DNA from: an uncultured SAR116 cluster alpha proteobacterium
GTDB taxonomy: Bacteria; Pseudomonadota; Alphaproteobacteria; Puniceispirillales; Puniceispirillaceae
DNA: 64,000 nucleotides
Direction of reading: 5' to 3'
Assembly: GCA_902523435.1 (NCBI GenBank)
Contig: CABYZM010000004.1
Span: 7,501 to 71,500 of the forward strand
Shown: piece by piece, positions 10,950 to 21,374 of the stretch
How the letters are laid out: every line of letters begins with the position of its first letter
Position numbering within the stretch: the first letter of the stretch is position 1
Notes under the pieces: generated by a model
Seen by the model: the letters and a program-made list of their open reading frames with translations, nothing else
Databases searched by the model: none
What the model was told of the DNA's origin: nothing
Position numbers and translations under genes: made by a program

Positions 10950-11462
10950 TTAATGTTCAGGTGGCAGCTCTGGCAACGGCAGAATGTCGATCCCATCTTC
11001 ACTCAGTTCTCGATGTTCTTCTGCTGTGCAGGTGCCATAAATATTCTGCTCTTCAGCTCTACCCTCTTGAATTTTACGGGCCTCTTCAGAAAATTTATCG
11101 CCGACATTAGTAAATTCAGCCCGAATTTTCTGATGCAGGGCCCGAACCGCGATCCGCAAGGCCGCTGACCCTTCCCCCACAGACGGAGCAAGAGCCGCAG
11201 ATGGGCCCGTGGCAGCAACAGTTTCAGGGGCAGGCATCGGATCAACTGCAGGGGGCAGAGCATCCTGCTGCTGTTCTACAATCCGTGCCTTTGTCTTTGG
11301 GGTTGACAAGTTTGGGGTTGATAACCGTTTTTCAACATTTGTGCTTCCACAATAAGGGCAGTCAAGCAGACCTGTTTGCAACTGCTGACGGATCGCATCA
11401 GCATCAGCAAACCAACCTTCAAATTCATGATCATATTCACATCCAAGCGAGAATTTTTTCAT
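10950..11462 (-). CDS. DUF1178 family protein
   Basis: 170 residues of a conserved alphaproteobacterial family with no fixed function. N-terminal FSLGCEYDHEFEGWF and CPYCGS suggest a small zinc site of the rubredoxin/FmdB kind; the middle is Pro/Ala-rich linker, and the C-terminal part (about 100-165: IRAEFTNVGDKFSEEARKI, GTCTAEEHREL) is the conserved core. Converges with ubiG, 21 bases apart. Overlapping ORFs here in other frames are shadows. Confidence 0.85.
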   Translation of the reverse strand: MKKFSLGCEYDHEFEGWFADADAIRQQLQTGLLDCPYCGSTNVEKRLSTPNLSTPKTKARIVEQQQDALPPAVDPMPAPETVAATGPSAALAPSVGEGSAALRIAVRALHQKIRAEFTNVGDKFSEEARKIQEGRAEEQNIYGTCTAEEHRELSEDGIDILPLPELPPEH

Positions 11463-11526
11463 AACTCTCTCACGTATTCACCTAATTTTTCCTAAGGATT
11501 TTTACTCTTTTCAGGGCGTCCCTCTT

Positions 11527-14124
11527 TTAAATCTTCCCATGGCAATGTTTATATTTCTTACCTGAACCACAGGGGCAGGGCGCATTGCGTGGCACTTTAC
11601 CAGTTGGGGCAGCAGCTGGGGCCGTTTCTGAAGAGGCCAGGTCTTCATCCGGCCCTCGCAGTTCAACATGTGATAACGCCATCGTAACTGTTTGCCGCAT
11701 GGTTGTCAGCATCGCTTCAAACATAATAAAGGCTTCACGCTTATATTCATTCAAAGGATCTTTCTGGGCATAAGCGCGAAGATTGATCCCCTGACGTAGC
11801 TGTTCAAGCTGAAGCAGATGTTCTTTCCATTGCTGATCCAGCACCTGAAGCAGAAGTGATTTTTCTGCCATCCGCATAATTTCCGGCCCAAAACGTGTGC
11901 CTTTTTCAGCCATATAGCTATCTGAAAGGCTTTGCAAGCGTTCCGTGATTTCTTCTTCAGCAATGCCATCCTCTGCGATCCAATCCTCTGCCGGAATATC
12001 AAGTCCAAGTGTAGCGCGTGATGAGGCTTTTAGCTTTTCCGCATCCCACTGATCAGCAAAACTGTTTTGCGGAATTGCCTCTTCAACAATTGTGTCAATC
12101 GAATCATGACGCATATCACGAACTGTTTCGTGCACATTGGGAGTTTCCATGATTTCCTTGCGTTGCGAGAAAATAACGTGACGCTGGTCATTCATAACAT
12201 CATCATAGCGCAATAGCTGTTTGCGAATTTCAAAATTATGCGCCTCAACCTTTGACTGGGCCTTTTCCACAGCTTTGTTAATCCAAGGATGGGTAATGGC
12301 CTCACCTTCTTCAAGGCCGAGTTTCTGCAGCATGCCATCGAGCTTTTCAGAGCCAAATATCCGCATTAAATCATCTTCTAAAGACAAGAAGAATTTCGAT
12401 GCGCCCGGATCTCCCTGACGACCAGTCCGGCCACGCAACTGGTTATCAATGCGTCGCGATTCATGGCGCTCAGTACCCACCACATACAACCCACCTTCAG
12501 CCAGAGCGTTGACTTTCAGTGCATCAATTTCAGAAGCAATTGCAGATGATTTTACCGCGTTAACCTGACCCTCACTATCTGTGGCTTCATGCGCAATGCG
12601 CATATCAAGATTGCCACCCAGCTGAATATCTGTTCCCCGGCCAGCCATATTTGTGGCAATTGTCACCGCACCTGGCACACCAGCAAGGGCGATGATTTTT
12701 GCTTCTTCTTCATGAAAACGGGCATTTAGGACTTTATGTTTGATTTTCTTCTTTTTCAGCGCTTCAGACAGCGCTTCTGATTTTTCAATTGTAACTGTGC
12801 CGACCAGAATGGGCTGCCCGCGGGACTGGCAATCTGTTATCAGAGCAATCACAGCTTCATCTCGCTCTTTGGAAGTCCGATAAACTTCGTCATCATGGTC
12901 AATTCGCTTAACCTCTAGATTTGTGGGTATAGGAATAACCGAAAGATTATAAATTTCAGAAAATTCTCCAGCTTCTGTCTGGGCTGTGCCTGTCATACCA
13001 GCAAGCTTGTCATATAACCTAAAATAATTCTGATAAGTAACCGATGCCAGAGTCTGGTTTTCAGCTTGAATCTGCAAATTTTCCTTTGCTTCGATGGCCT
13101 GATGCAAGCCATCAGAGTAGCGGCGACCTTCCATAGCCCGTCCAGTAAATTCATCAATTATAATGACCTGACCAGCTTTCACCATATAATGAGTGTCTCG
13201 ATGGAACATCTTATGAGCCCGCAACGCTTGGTTCAAGTGATGAAGCATGCTTACATTGGCAATATCATAAAGGCTACCATCATGCATCAGGCCAGCTTCA
13301 ATCAGCAGCTGTTCTGCGTGCTGGACACCGGTTTCTGTCATCGTTACGCTGCGAGCTTTCTCGTCACGTTCGAAATCATCATCCCGCAAGGCAGTAACCA
13401 GCTTATTTGCTGACTTATACAGATCTTGAGATGTTTCGGCAGGGCCAGAGATAATCAGAGGTGTTCTCGCCTCATCGATAAGGATAGAATCCACCTCATC
13501 CACAATGGCAAAATTATGGTCTCTTTGCACCATATCTTCCAATGTGAATTTCAAATTGTCCCGCAGATAATCAAAACCAAATTCATTATTGGTGCCATAG
13601 GTCACATCTGCCTGGTAGGCTGCCCGTCGCACATCATCTTCGATGCTAGGTATAACACAACCCACGCTCAGCCCTAAAAATTCATATACCTGGCCCATCC
13701 AGCCTGCATCACGACTGGCCAAATAATCATTGACCGTCACCACATGCACCCCCCTGCCTGTCAGCGCGTTAAGGTAGACAGCAAGTGTAGCCGCAAGGGT
13801 TTTTCCCTCTCCCGTTTTCATTTCTGAAATGCGGCCTTCATGTAGGGCAATCCCGCCCATTAGCTGAACATCAAAATGCCGCTGGCCAAGCGTACGCACA
13901 GCGGCCTCACGCACAATAGCAAATGCATCGACAAGCAGATCATCAAGACTTTCGCCAGTATCGTGGCGGCCTTTTAGTGTTGCTGTCATCTGCTTCAGAT
14001 CGTCATCACTCATTGCCTTGTAAGTTGGCTCGGCGGCGTTTATCGCATCAACCTTTCCCTGCAGCCTTTTAACATCTTTGCTGCCGGTCTCTCCAAATAG
14101 ACTTTTGGCGAGTGATGAAAACAT
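11527..14124 (-). CDS. secA: Preprotein translocase ATPase SecA
   Basis: Motor ATPase that drives unfolded proteins through SecYEG. 865 residues. Walker A is MKTGEGKTL, Walker B region [16 protein letters not shown], and helicase motif VI is in [11 protein letters not shown]. The C-terminus ends with the zinc-binding [14 protein letters not shown] tail used for SecB and lipid contact. Start ATG has AAGGA upstream. Divergent from the parvulin gene at 14467; the shared 342-base gap should hold both promoters. Confidence 0.98.
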   Translation of the reverse strand: MFSSLAKSLFGETGSKDVKRLQGKVDAINAAEPTYKAMSDDDLKQMTATLKGRHDTGESLDDLLVDAFAIVREAAVRTLGQRHFDVQLMGGIALHEGRISEMKTGEGKTLAATLAVYLNALTGRGVHVVTVNDYLASRDAGWMGQVYEFLGLSVGCVIPSIEDDVRRAAYQADVTYGTNNEFGFDYLRDNLKFTLEDMVQRDHNFAIVDEVDSILIDEARTPLIISGPAETSQDLYKSANKLVTALRDDDFERDEKARSVTMTETGVQHAEQLLIEAGLMHDGSLYDIANVSMLHHLNQALRAHKMFHRDTHYMVKAGQVIIIDEFTGRAMEGRRYSDGLHQAIEAKENLQIQAENQTLASVTYQNYFRLYDKLAGMTGTAQTEAGEFSEIYNLSVIPIPTNLEVKRIDHDDEVYRTSKERDEAVIALITDCQSRGQPILVGTVTIEKSEALSEALKKKKIKHKVLNARFHEEEAKIIALAGVPGAVTIATNMAGRGTDIQLGGNLDMRIAHEATDSEGQVNAVKSSAIASEIDALKVNALAEGGLYVVGTERHESRRIDNQLRGRTGRQGDPGASKFFLSLEDDLMRIFGSEKLDGMLQKLGLEEGEAITHPWINKAVEKAQSKVEAHNFEIRKQLLRYDDVMNDQRHVIFSQRKEIMETPNVHETVRDMRHDSIDTIVEEAIPQNSFADQWDAEKLKASSRATLGLDIPAEDWIAEDGIAEEEITERLQSLSDSYMAEKGTRFGPEIMRMAEKSLLLQVLDQQWKEHLLQLEQLRQGINLRAYAQKDPLNEYKREAFIMFEAMLTTMRQTVTMALSHVELRGPDEDLASSETAPAAAPTGKVPRNAPCPCGSGKKYKHCHGKI

Positions 14125-14466
14125 ATTCCTTATTTCCCTTATCCACTTGATTTAGGGTTCAAACGATGTAAACCAATATGGATATACCCAGTGTGAAATC
14201 CCGCCATGCCCGACTAGCACAGACCGACTTACTTCTTGCAGATAGGCATTGAACAGGTCTTTGTCAAACAAAAGTAGGACAAGCCAGCGCCCTGCAGCTG
14301 GTATTTTCACTGCCTTGCCAGTTGCAGGAGCTGATAGCAATATGGTAATTGGGACAGGAACTGTAAATATGCATATATGGGCGGACAGACAATTATAATG
14401 TCGGAACCCCGCCTGCTACATGCGCTAGCAATCCCAGAACAACTGGCTCAAGTAAGGAAACGACAG
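14125..14466. other. Divergent gap between secA and the parvulin gene
   Basis: 342 bases with no gene I can support. It must hold the secA (minus) and parvulin (plus) promoters. A TATAAT hexamer is at 14394-14399 on the plus strand but without a convincing -35 partner. The 62-codon minus-strand ORF at 14152-14340 starts at TTG with no ribosome site and is not accepted as a gene. Confidence 0.5.
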
Positions 14467-15348
14467 ATGAAACCATTCACAAATCGCTCTCTTCTGCAAG
14501 TACTTACAGCTTTGTGCTTTCCGATCCTGTTTGCGGTTAGTCAATCTGTAAGGGCGCAAGACGCCCCAAAAATCACTGTTGCCACTGTGAATGGAGAAGA
14601 AATTTATTTGGAGGAGGTGATGGCACTTCGGGATCGATTGCCTGCTGATTTGCTTCAACAGCCTATGGAAACCTATTTTGACAGACTTGTGGATGATATC
14701 ATTGATTCACGTCTGGCCGCTGCTGCAGGCAATGAAGCTGGTCTGACAGAAGACCCCGAAATTCTGCGACGGATGAGCATTGCGGCCCAGCGCGTTCTGG
14801 CTGAAGCCTGGGTAAGTGGCGAAATCAGGAAGCGAATAACAGATGCCGAACTGAAAGCTGCTTACGATACCTATATTGCTGACACAGGTTCGCGTGAGGA
14901 AGTGAAAGCAAGACATATACTGGTAGCCGAAAAACAAATAGCCGAAGACATCATCAGGCAGCTGAAAGGTGGGGCTGATTTCATCATGCTAGCAAAAGAA
15001 AAATCAACTGGGCCTAGTGGGCCGAATGGTGGTGATTTAGGGTATTTTGGCCGCGGGGCGATGCTCCCTACATTTGAAACTGCCGCTTTTGACCTTGATA
15101 TTGGCCAGCATTCTGAATTCCCTGTGCAGACCCAGTTTGGCTGGCATGTCATCCTGCTTGAAGATAAGCGCATAGCTGAACCTCCAAGCTATGTTGCTCT
15201 TCAGCCGCAGTTACAACAAAATCTGATCAATCAGAACCTCGCTAGGCTACTGGACGAATTACGACAGGGTGCGTCTTTTTCTAAACGCAGCTTCACTGAT
15301 ATCCGCAGTGATGCCCAAGCATCAAACGAAAATAACGCGGCAAACTAA
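14467..15348 (+). CDS. Exported parvulin-type peptidyl-prolyl isomerase
   Basis: PpiC/SurA-like periplasmic foldase. The ATG at 14467 is chosen because AAGGA lies about seven bases upstream and the protein then begins with a clean signal peptide (about residues 1-30, ending SVRAQ) and has 293 residues; the track start adds a 30-residue head. N-terminal chaperone helices are followed by a rotamase domain (about 145-240: VKARHILV, GGDLGYFGRGAMLP, GWHVILLEDKR). Lies 11 bases before argJ, possibly co-transcribed. Confidence 0.92.
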   Translation: MKPFTNRSLLQVLTALCFPILFAVSQSVRAQDAPKITVATVNGEEIYLEEVMALRDRLPADLLQQPMETYFDRLVDDIIDSRLAAAAGNEAGLTEDPEILRRMSIAAQRVLAEAWVSGEIRKRITDAELKAAYDTYIADTGSREEVKARHILVAEKQIAEDIIRQLKGGADFIMLAKEKSTGPSGPNGGDLGYFGRGAMLPTFETAAFDLDIGQHSEFPVQTQFGWHVILLEDKRIAEPPSYVALQPQLQQNLINQNLARLLDELRQGASFSKRSFTDIRSDAQASNENNAAN

Positions 15349-15359
15349 TACAGATAGTC

Positions 15360-16595
15360 ATGGCAGAACTGACCCCCTCTCTTTTGGCTCCAGCGCAGTT
15401 TCCCGACCTGCCTCCTCTTGCCGGCATAAAGCTGGCCACAGCAGCAACCGGACTGAAATACGAAGGCCGGGACGACCTGTTTCTGATAATGGCTGATGAA
15501 GGAAGCAGCTTTGCCGGTGTATTCACAACAAGTGCCACAGCTGCTGCACCTGTGCATGTGTCGCGTGCAGGGCTTAAAAACGGGCATGCCCGAGCTGTGC
15601 TGACCAACGCAGGTAACGCCAATGCTTTTACGGGCCACGCAGGGGAAGCAGAGATTTCTATTTACAGGTCAGCCTTTGCCGCTGCACTTGACCTGACGGA
15701 AGAACAAATTCTGATCGCCTCAACAGGTGTTATTGGTGAACCGCTGGACGGACAGGCAATAGCTGGTTTTGCCTCCCAAATAAACAATCGGACTGGTAGT
15801 GCCAGCTGGCATGACGCTGCCTTGGCAATTCACACAACAGATACCTTTGCCAAAGGAGCCAGCAGGAGTCTAATGCTAGAAGGGCAGCGCGTCACAATCA
15901 ACGGGATTGCTAAAGGATCTGGTATGATCGCCCCAGATATGGCGACCATGCTGGCCTATATAGCCACTGACGCATCGATTGCAACGGCCTGTCTTCAGCA
16001 GATGCTAGAGAAGGCTGTAAGCGCCAGCTTTAACGCAATCACAGTTGACAGTGACACATCCACATCGGACAGCGTCTATCTGCTGGCGACACATAAAGCA
16101 GACCATCAGAAAATCACTGATATGGACAGCAAACTAGGAGAGACTTTCTATATAGCCCTGAAGGAGGTAATGATTGATCTGGCTCAGCAGATTGTAAAAG
16201 ATGGTGAAGGGGCAAGCAAATTTATCACTGTGCGTGTACGCGCAGCAGAGACGGATAGGGATGCCCGGACCATTGCATTTGCCATTGCCAATTCCCCTCT
16301 AGTCAAAACCGCAATTGCTGGGGCAGATGCAAATTGGGGCCGTATTGTCATGGCCATTGGCAAGTCTGGAGCGAAGGCAGATCGCGACCGGTTGGGGATC
16401 AGTATTGGCGGCATTGTCATTGCACAGAATGGCCAGCGCAAAGATGGATATAATGAAGCTCCTGTAGCCGCGCACATGGCTGGTGATGATATTGATATTT
16501 TGATCGATATGGGTCTGGGTACAGGAGAGGCCGTTGTCTGGACCTGTGACTTAACCCATGGTTATATCGCTATCAACGCAGATTACAGAAGTTAA
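15360..16595 (+). CDS. argJ: Bifunctional glutamate N-acetyltransferase / ornithine acetyltransferase
   Basis: Recycles the acetyl group in arginine synthesis. 411 residues, self-processing Ntn-type fold: the autocleavage Ala-Thr falls in PDMATMLAYIATDA, giving alpha and beta chains. Other family blocks: AVLTNAGNANAFTG, STGVIGEPL and the end AINADYRS. No clear ribosome site; probably read through from the parvulin gene. argF, argD and argH lie elsewhere in the window, so arginine genes are scattered rather than in one operon. Confidence 0.96.
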   Translation: MAELTPSLLAPAQFPDLPPLAGIKLATAATGLKYEGRDDLFLIMADEGSSFAGVFTTSATAAAPVHVSRAGLKNGHARAVLTNAGNANAFTGHAGEAEISIYRSAFAAALDLTEEQILIASTGVIGEPLDGQAIAGFASQINNRTGSASWHDAALAIHTTDTFAKGASRSLMLEGQRVTINGIAKGSGMIAPDMATMLAYIATDASIATACLQQMLEKAVSASFNAITVDSDTSTSDSVYLLATHKADHQKITDMDSKLGETFYIALKEVMIDLAQQIVKDGEGASKFITVRVRAAETDRDARTIAFAIANSPLVKTAIAGADANWGRIVMAIGKSGAKADRDRLGISIGGIVIAQNGQRKDGYNEAPVAAHMAGDDIDILIDMGLGTGEAVVWTCDLTHGYIAINADYRS

Positions 16596-16599
16596 CCCA

Positions 16600-17028
16600 A
16601 TGACAGTTGCGACTCAGACTCCTTTGCCGCTTCTGGTAATCCCGGCAATTGCGCTGGTTGATAATGACGGCCGGATATTGCTGGCAAAGCGGCCGAGGAA
16701 CAAGCCGATGGGGGGGTTGTGGGAATTTCCCGGCGGCAAGATAGAAAAGTGCGAAACGCCTGAGCAGGCTCTGATACGTGAAATAGATGAGGAGCTGGGT
16801 GTAAACACCAAGCAAGCCTGTCTGGCCCCTGTTAGCTTTGCCTCACATGCCTATGATGCATTCCACCTACTGCTACTTTTGTATATTTGCCGACGCTGGC
16901 AGGGCAGCCCGGAACCAAAAGAGGGCGGCGAGCTGGCTTGGGTAAAGCCATCCCAATTACGCCAGTTTGATATGCCGCCTGCAAATAAAGAGTTCATTTC
17001 TGTTCTTCAGGACCTACTCTTTGCCTGA
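16600..17028 (+). CDS. mutT: Nudix hydrolase, MutT type (8-oxo-dGTP diphosphatase)
   Basis: Cleans 8-oxo-dGTP from the nucleotide pool. The ATG at 16600, four bases after argJ, gives 142 residues; the track start lies inside argJ. A perfect Nudix box G-x5-E-x7-REUxEExGU spans residues 46-68, and LLAKRPRNKPMGGLWEFPGG before it is typical of MutT. A seven-G run lies in the MGG codons but keeps frame. Follows argJ, as in many alphaproteobacteria. Confidence 0.92.
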   Translation: MTVATQTPLPLLVIPAIALVDNDGRILLAKRPRNKPMGGLWEFPGGKIEKCETPEQALIREIDEELGVNTKQACLAPVSFASHAYDAFHLLLLLYICRRWQGSPEPKEGGELAWVKPSQLRQFDMPPANKEFISVLQDLLFA

Positions 17029-17072
17029 GGCTGCCGAACTGCGTTTAAAAGTCAAATAATCAGCAAACTAAG

Positions 17073-17996
17073 TCAGCCGCCTTTCAACGGTGTTTCTGTT
17101 GTTCCCAGCGCCTCTGCTAACCGGTTGGCCGCACTGCCCGGACGCAAGGGTTGAGGCTGACTGGTGTCAGGGGCCCAGCCAGTTAAGGTGATTAGCTCAA
17201 CAGTAGCCTTAATCTGACCACCAGAATGTGAAAATTTCTGCTTATAAAGCGTTGCCGCCCGCATAAACACAGCCCGAGGTGTAAAATGACTTATCCGGCC
17301 AAAAAGACAATTCTGGCCGCCCATTGCCTTAATATCTGCCATTAAGCGGAACATATCCGGATAAGTCACTGTCAAAAGCTCAGCATCAGCAACCGGCAAT
17401 GCAAATCCGGCTCGCTGCAGCAAACTGCCCAATTCGCGAATATCTGCCATAGGCATGCAGCGCGGGCTGATGCCACCACAAATTTCTGTTTCTGCCTCAG
17501 CAAGGCAGCCACGCAATTCAGTTAAGCTGCGTCCACCAAGCATATTAGCGAGCAACAACCCGTCAGGCCGCAAAGCAAGACAAATCTGGGACAGTATACC
17601 CGGCAGATCATTCATCCAGTGCAAAAAAATGGCCGATAACACAGCATCACAAGAGGTTGGTGCAATGGGCAAAATATCATCTGACATCACTAGGTTTTTT
17701 TGCACAGACGGATTGGCCACTTTGGCCCGCTGAACAAAAGCCGCCGACGGGTCTATCTGTGTAATCTTCATGGGCTGTTCATGAAACCGCGCCGGTAAGG
17801 CAGCACTCATCTGCCCACCATGGCAGCCCAGATCAAGAATATCTGTAAAGTCGCGTCTGACCAGCTCTAACCGTTCAGCTAAACGCGCACAGGCCAGTTC
17901 CTTCAAAAAAGCGGTTTTCTCATAGCCAGCAGCTGCACGGTCGCGGTTGTGCAGCCAGGCAGACCTGTCAAATATCCGTGGCGTTGTCTGGACCAT
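17073..17996 (-). CDS. SAM-dependent methyltransferase (BioC/NDUFAF5-like)
   Basis: 307 residues with a class I methyltransferase core: motif I ILDLGCHGGQMSAAL, acidic loop TQIDPSAAF, and HWMNDLPG after motif III. The opening PRIFDRSAWLHNRDRAA and the overall pattern match the alphaproteobacterial relatives of mitochondrial NDUFAF5 (arginine hydroxylase for complex I) and of BioC. Which reaction it performs cannot be told. It converges with mutT and diverges from grxC. Confidence 0.8.
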   Translation of the reverse strand: MVQTTPRIFDRSAWLHNRDRAAAGYEKTAFLKELACARLAERLELVRRDFTDILDLGCHGGQMSAALPARFHEQPMKITQIDPSAAFVQRAKVANPSVQKNLVMSDDILPIAPTSCDAVLSAIFLHWMNDLPGILSQICLALRPDGLLLANMLGGRSLTELRGCLAEAETEICGGISPRCMPMADIRELGSLLQRAGFALPVADAELLTVTYPDMFRLMADIKAMGGQNCLFGRISHFTPRAVFMRAATLYKQKFSHSGGQIKATVELITLTGWAPDTSQPQPLRPGSAANRLAEALGTTETPLKGG

Positions 17997-18284
17997 ATAT
18001 GAAGAGGTAGTGCGAAGCGCACATCCTGTCCTGTGTTTATGTTTGATTTTTCTCGCTGCTTTATAAGCAGAAGAACAACGAAAGGCAAATGCGAACCTAG
18101 CAAATAAACCAGGACAAGATAATAAAACTCGCGTAGGCGCTTTTCGTCAGATAGAGTGCAGGTCAGATGGTGCACGGGTCTTAATCAATGTGCTATGCAT
18201 TTTGTCTTGCGTTTCTGTATAGCTATCCCCATATGCTAACAATAGAGCTTTAACCCCAAAAAAATAAATATAGGCCCGTCCGCA

Positions 18285-18560
18285 ATGTCCACACCGTCTG
18301 GCAAGATAGAAATCTACACAACCCTGTTTTGTCCGTTTTGTAACCGGGCCAAACAGCTTCTCGATGCAAAAGGGGTAATGTATTACGAGACAGATGTCAC
18401 AACCAGACTCAGCCTGCGTGAGGGCATGACCGAACGTGCTGGAGGGCGCACTTCTGTGCCGCAGATTTTTATTGATGGACAGCATATTGGCGGGTGTAAT
18501 GATTTACTGGCCCTTGAACGGTCAGGCCAGCTGGACAGGCTGCTTCAGGTTGCCAGCTAA
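18285..18560 (+). CDS. grxC: Glutaredoxin 3
   Basis: 91-residue dithiol glutaredoxin with active site CPFC (residues 16-19), the TSVPQIFI cis-proline strand and the GGCNDL glutathione-binding turn. Reduces protein or glutathione mixed disulfides in the cytoplasm. Its TAA overlaps the ATG of the following amidase by one base (TAATG), so the two are coupled. In several alphaproteobacteria comF precedes grxC; here only about 285 bases separate it from the methyltransferase and no comF is visible. Confidence 0.95.
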   Translation: MSTPSGKIEIYTTLFCPFCNRAKQLLDAKGVMYYETDVTTRLSLREGMTERAGGRTSVPQIFIDGQHIGGCNDLLALERSGQLDRLLQVAS

Positions 18561-19384
18561 TGACACGCACCGTTCAAGTTGCTGTCCTGCAATATTGTGC
18601 TGGCCCAGACCAAGTCACCACTCTGCCTCTTATGCGTCGCTTGATTACGGAAGCAGCCGACAGTGGAGCTGTGTTCATCTGTCTACCGGAATGTGCAAAC
18701 TTTCTGGCAAAAGACCGGGCGGCCTTGCAAGAACTAGCAGAGGATGAAGCTTCCAGCCAAAGCCTTTCCTGCTTACAAGAACTGGCGAACACATTTAAGA
18801 TTCATATCAACGCAGGGTCACTGATGATGCGAGCAAACAATGATGACCGGCAGGCCAACCGTGGCTATCTTATCGGCCCGGATGGGGATATTCTGACCCG
18901 ATATAACAAAATTCACATGTTTGATGCGGATGTTGGTGACGGGAAGAAATATCGCGAATCAGAACATTTCAAGCCAGGTGACGCTGTGATTCATTGCAAG
19001 ACAGCGATTGGCCATATTGGCCTGTCTATCTGTTACGACATCCGCTTTCCCAATCTGTATCGCCAACTTGGCCAAGCTGGAACTGAAATCATAACAATAC
19101 CCGCAGCTTTTACCCAAACAACAGGTGCAGCACACTGGCATGTTCTGCAGCGCGCTAGAGCGATAGAAACAGGAAGTTTTATACTAGCTGCAGCACAATG
19201 TGGTAGACATGCTGATGGCCGGCAGACTTACGGTCATAGCCTGATCATCAACCCCTGGGGAAAAATTCTGGCTGACGCTGGCGACAGGGCCAACAGTGTT
19301 TTGCAAGCTGAAATAGACCTAGATGAGGTAAAAAGGGCTCGAGCAGCGCTACGCCATTTGCAGCATCAGCCAAATTACAGCTGA
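18560..19384 (+). CDS. Carbon-nitrogen hydrolase (Nit1/Nit2-type amidase)
   Basis: Nitrilase-superfamily protein of 274 residues. The catalytic triad is visible: Glu in FICLPECANF, Lys in YNKIHMFD, Cys in LSICYDIRFP. The sequence is closest in pattern to Nit1/NitA deaminated-glutathione amidases and omega-amidases. Translational coupling to grxC supports a glutathione-related repair role, removing the by-product deaminated glutathione; that part is inference. Confidence 0.9.
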   Translation: MTRTVQVAVLQYCAGPDQVTTLPLMRRLITEAADSGAVFICLPECANFLAKDRAALQELAEDEASSQSLSCLQELANTFKIHINAGSLMMRANNDDRQANRGYLIGPDGDILTRYNKIHMFDADVGDGKKYRESEHFKPGDAVIHCKTAIGHIGLSICYDIRFPNLYRQLGQAGTEIITIPAAFTQTTGAAHWHVLQRARAIETGSFILAAAQCGRHADGRQTYGHSLIINPWGKILADAGDRANSVLQAEIDLDEVKRARAALRHLQHQPNYS

Positions 19385-19404
19385 TAAACGTTAGACATTT
19401 ACCG

Positions 19405-20361
19405 TTACGCTAGGGCCGCATTACCAATGGTGACATATTTTTTGCGCCGGTCTGCCCGCAGCTCTGCAGGGGACAAGCCTTGCAGCTCATCTAACTGACG
19501 GAGTAATTCTACCGACAGACTCTCCAATGCCTGTTTAATTTGCCGATGCGCGCCACCAAGCGGCTCAACCACAATGGCGTCAATAACGCCAAGTTGCTTC
19601 ATATCCTGTGCGGTTAGCCGTAAAGCTTCTGCCGCAATCTGTGCCTTTTCAGAACTGCGCCACAAAATAGATGCACAGCCTTCAGGAGAGATGACAGAAT
19701 AGACAGCATGTTCAAACATCACCACTCGGTTGCCAGTGGCAAGCGCAATAGCACCACCTGATCCACCCTCACCCACAATGGCTGAAATCAGGGGTGTTTT
19801 CAGATTCAGGCAGGCCTGAATAGACCGTGCAATTGCTTCTGCCTGACCGCGTTCTTCTGCGCCACGTCCAGGATAAGCTCCAGCTGTATCAACAAAACTT
19901 AGCACAGGCAGGTTAAAATTATTGGCCAATTCCATCAATCGGATCGCCTTGCGATATCCTTCAGGTCGAACCATGCCAAAATTCCTTTTAATCCGCTGTT
20001 CTGTAGTGCTGCCCTTTTCAGTGCCCATCACCACAACCGGCTGCCCTTGAAACCGCGCCAGGCCGCCAATGATGGCATAATCCTCAGCATAGTTACGATC
20101 CCCTGAAAGCGGAGTAAAATCTGTGAACATATGCGCAATGATCTGAACCAATTTAGGGCGTTCAGGATGACGGGCAACCTGAACCTTTTCCCATGGTCCC
20201 AGCTTTTTATAAGTCTGGGACAGTTCTTTATCAATGCGCGATTGAAGCTTACCAATTTCATCTGCAATATTCAGCCCGCTGTCCCCACCCAGATGGCGCA
20301 ATTCTTCAATCTTACCTTCCAGAGCGGCAATTGGCTTTTCAAAATCAAGAAAGTGGTGCAT
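19405..20361 (-). CDS. accA: Acetyl-CoA carboxylase carboxyltransferase subunit alpha
   Basis: Alpha half of the carboxyltransferase making malonyl-CoA for fatty acid synthesis. 318 residues, close to the 319 of E. coli AccA, with diagnostic blocks FEKPIAALEGKIEEL at the N-terminus, FVDTAGAYPG, and GEGGSGGAIAL. The partner accD is not in the window. Last gene of the minus-strand run that begins with the small membrane peptide at 23445; 52 bases after xerD-like. Confidence 0.97.
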   Translation of the reverse strand: MHHFLDFEKPIAALEGKIEELRHLGGDSGLNIADEIGKLQSRIDKELSQTYKKLGPWEKVQVARHPERPKLVQIIAHMFTDFTPLSGDRNYAEDYAIIGGLARFQGQPVVVMGTEKGSTTEQRIKRNFGMVRPEGYRKAIRLMELANNFNLPVLSFVDTAGAYPGRGAEERGQAEAIARSIQACLNLKTPLISAIVGEGGSGGAIALATGNRVVMFEHAVYSVISPEGCASILWRSSEKAQIAAEALRLTAQDMKQLGVIDAIVVEPLGGAHRQIKQALESLSVELLRQLDELQGLSPAELRADRRKKYVTIGNAALA

Positions 20362-20413
20362 TCAATCCATCCGATGTTTATCAGAAAAATAACTGGAGCT
20401 TACCTAGGTTGTT

Positions 20414-21367
20414 TTACTTGTTTTTCTGCTCTGCTGCAAGCGGGTGCGCGCCGGTGACTAGCTGGTAAAGGCGATCAGAGCGGGTGGTTGTGTAGATTTG
20501 TGTAGTAGCGATATCCGCATGACCAAGTAATGTCTGCAAACTGCGCAAATCTGCCCCATTATTCAACATATGCGTGGCAAAAGAATGCCGCAGCACATGC
20601 GGACTGACCCTATCCGCGCGCAAGCCGGCGTGGGCGGCCATTTGTTTCAGCAAAACACTGAATTTCTGGCGGGTAAGTTCTGATTTTGCATCAGCGAGAA
20701 GCTGATCCGAATGGGTCACAGGGCCATCCGCGTCACGGTGCGCCAGCCAAAGCCTCGCCACCTCAACAGATACAGCTGTCAAAGGGGACAGCCGTTCACG
20801 CCCTCCCTTGCCTTTAATAACCAGCATCTGTTTGTCTCCGGCCATGTCCTGAACACGCAAAGCCAGTAATTCTGAAATCCTCAGACCGCCAGCATATAAA
20901 AGCTCCAACCCAGCCCGCATTTGCAGGGCTTGTGTCTCTGGAAGATGCGCGCTGGCCTCTATCAAGGTTATAACCTCATCCTCCGACAGGCTTTTTGGCA
21001 GGCTCTGCGGCAGCTTCGGGCTGTCAAGGAACTGAGATGGGTTATCTGTACGATGATTTTCCGCAACCATCCAACTCATAAAATGACGCAGAGTAGACAG
21101 GCGCCGGGCAATTGTGCGGGCGGTCAGGCCCTGCTTATACCAAAGTTGAAGCTCCTTACGCAGATCATTTGCAGACGCAGTTTGCAATCCCCCCGCAGCT
21201 GTATCTGATGACAGATTTGCGAGGCCGGTTGCCACAACGTAAAGATCGCTATGGTAGGCGGACAATGTATGCTTTGAAACCGCTTTTTCAGCAGCAATGG
21301 TCTGCAGAAACCGGTCAATCAGCCCAGTATCATTCCGCACCGCCGATATCTGACCCTGCTCCTCCAT
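20414..21367 (-). CDS. xerD: Tyrosine recombinase, XerC/XerD type
   Basis: Site-specific recombinase for resolving chromosome dimers at dif with FtsK. 317 residues: N-terminal SAM-like core-binding domain (about 13-110) and catalytic domain with all key residues: R163 (GGLRISEL), K187 (GKGGR), H257 and R260 (HVLRHSFATH), H283 (LLGHADI) and nucleophile Y292. Gene length, completeness and fixed housekeeping neighbours argue against a phage integrase. XerD is favoured over XerC by the accA/aroK neighbourhood, but the two are hard to separate by eye. Confidence 0.9.
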   Translation of the reverse strand: MEEQGQISAVRNDTGLIDRFLQTIAAEKAVSKHTLSAYHSDLYVVATGLANLSSDTAAGGLQTASANDLRKELQLWYKQGLTARTIARRLSTLRHFMSWMVAENHRTDNPSQFLDSPKLPQSLPKSLSEDEVITLIEASAHLPETQALQMRAGLELLYAGGLRISELLALRVQDMAGDKQMLVIKGKGGRERLSPLTAVSVEVARLWLAHRDADGPVTHSDQLLADAKSELTRQKFSVLLKQMAAHAGLRADRVSPHVLRHSFATHMLNNGADLRSLQTLLGHADIATTQIYTTTRSDRLYQLVTGAHPLAAEQKNK

Positions 21368-21374
21368 TTTTACC

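Noticed and set aside
14152-14340. 62-codon minus-strand ORF just upstream of secA, possibly a SecM-like arrest leader
   Set aside because: TTG start with no ribosome site, no clear signal helix and no recognised arrest motif; its aromatic-rich end (VYPYWFTSFEP) is suggestive but unsupported.
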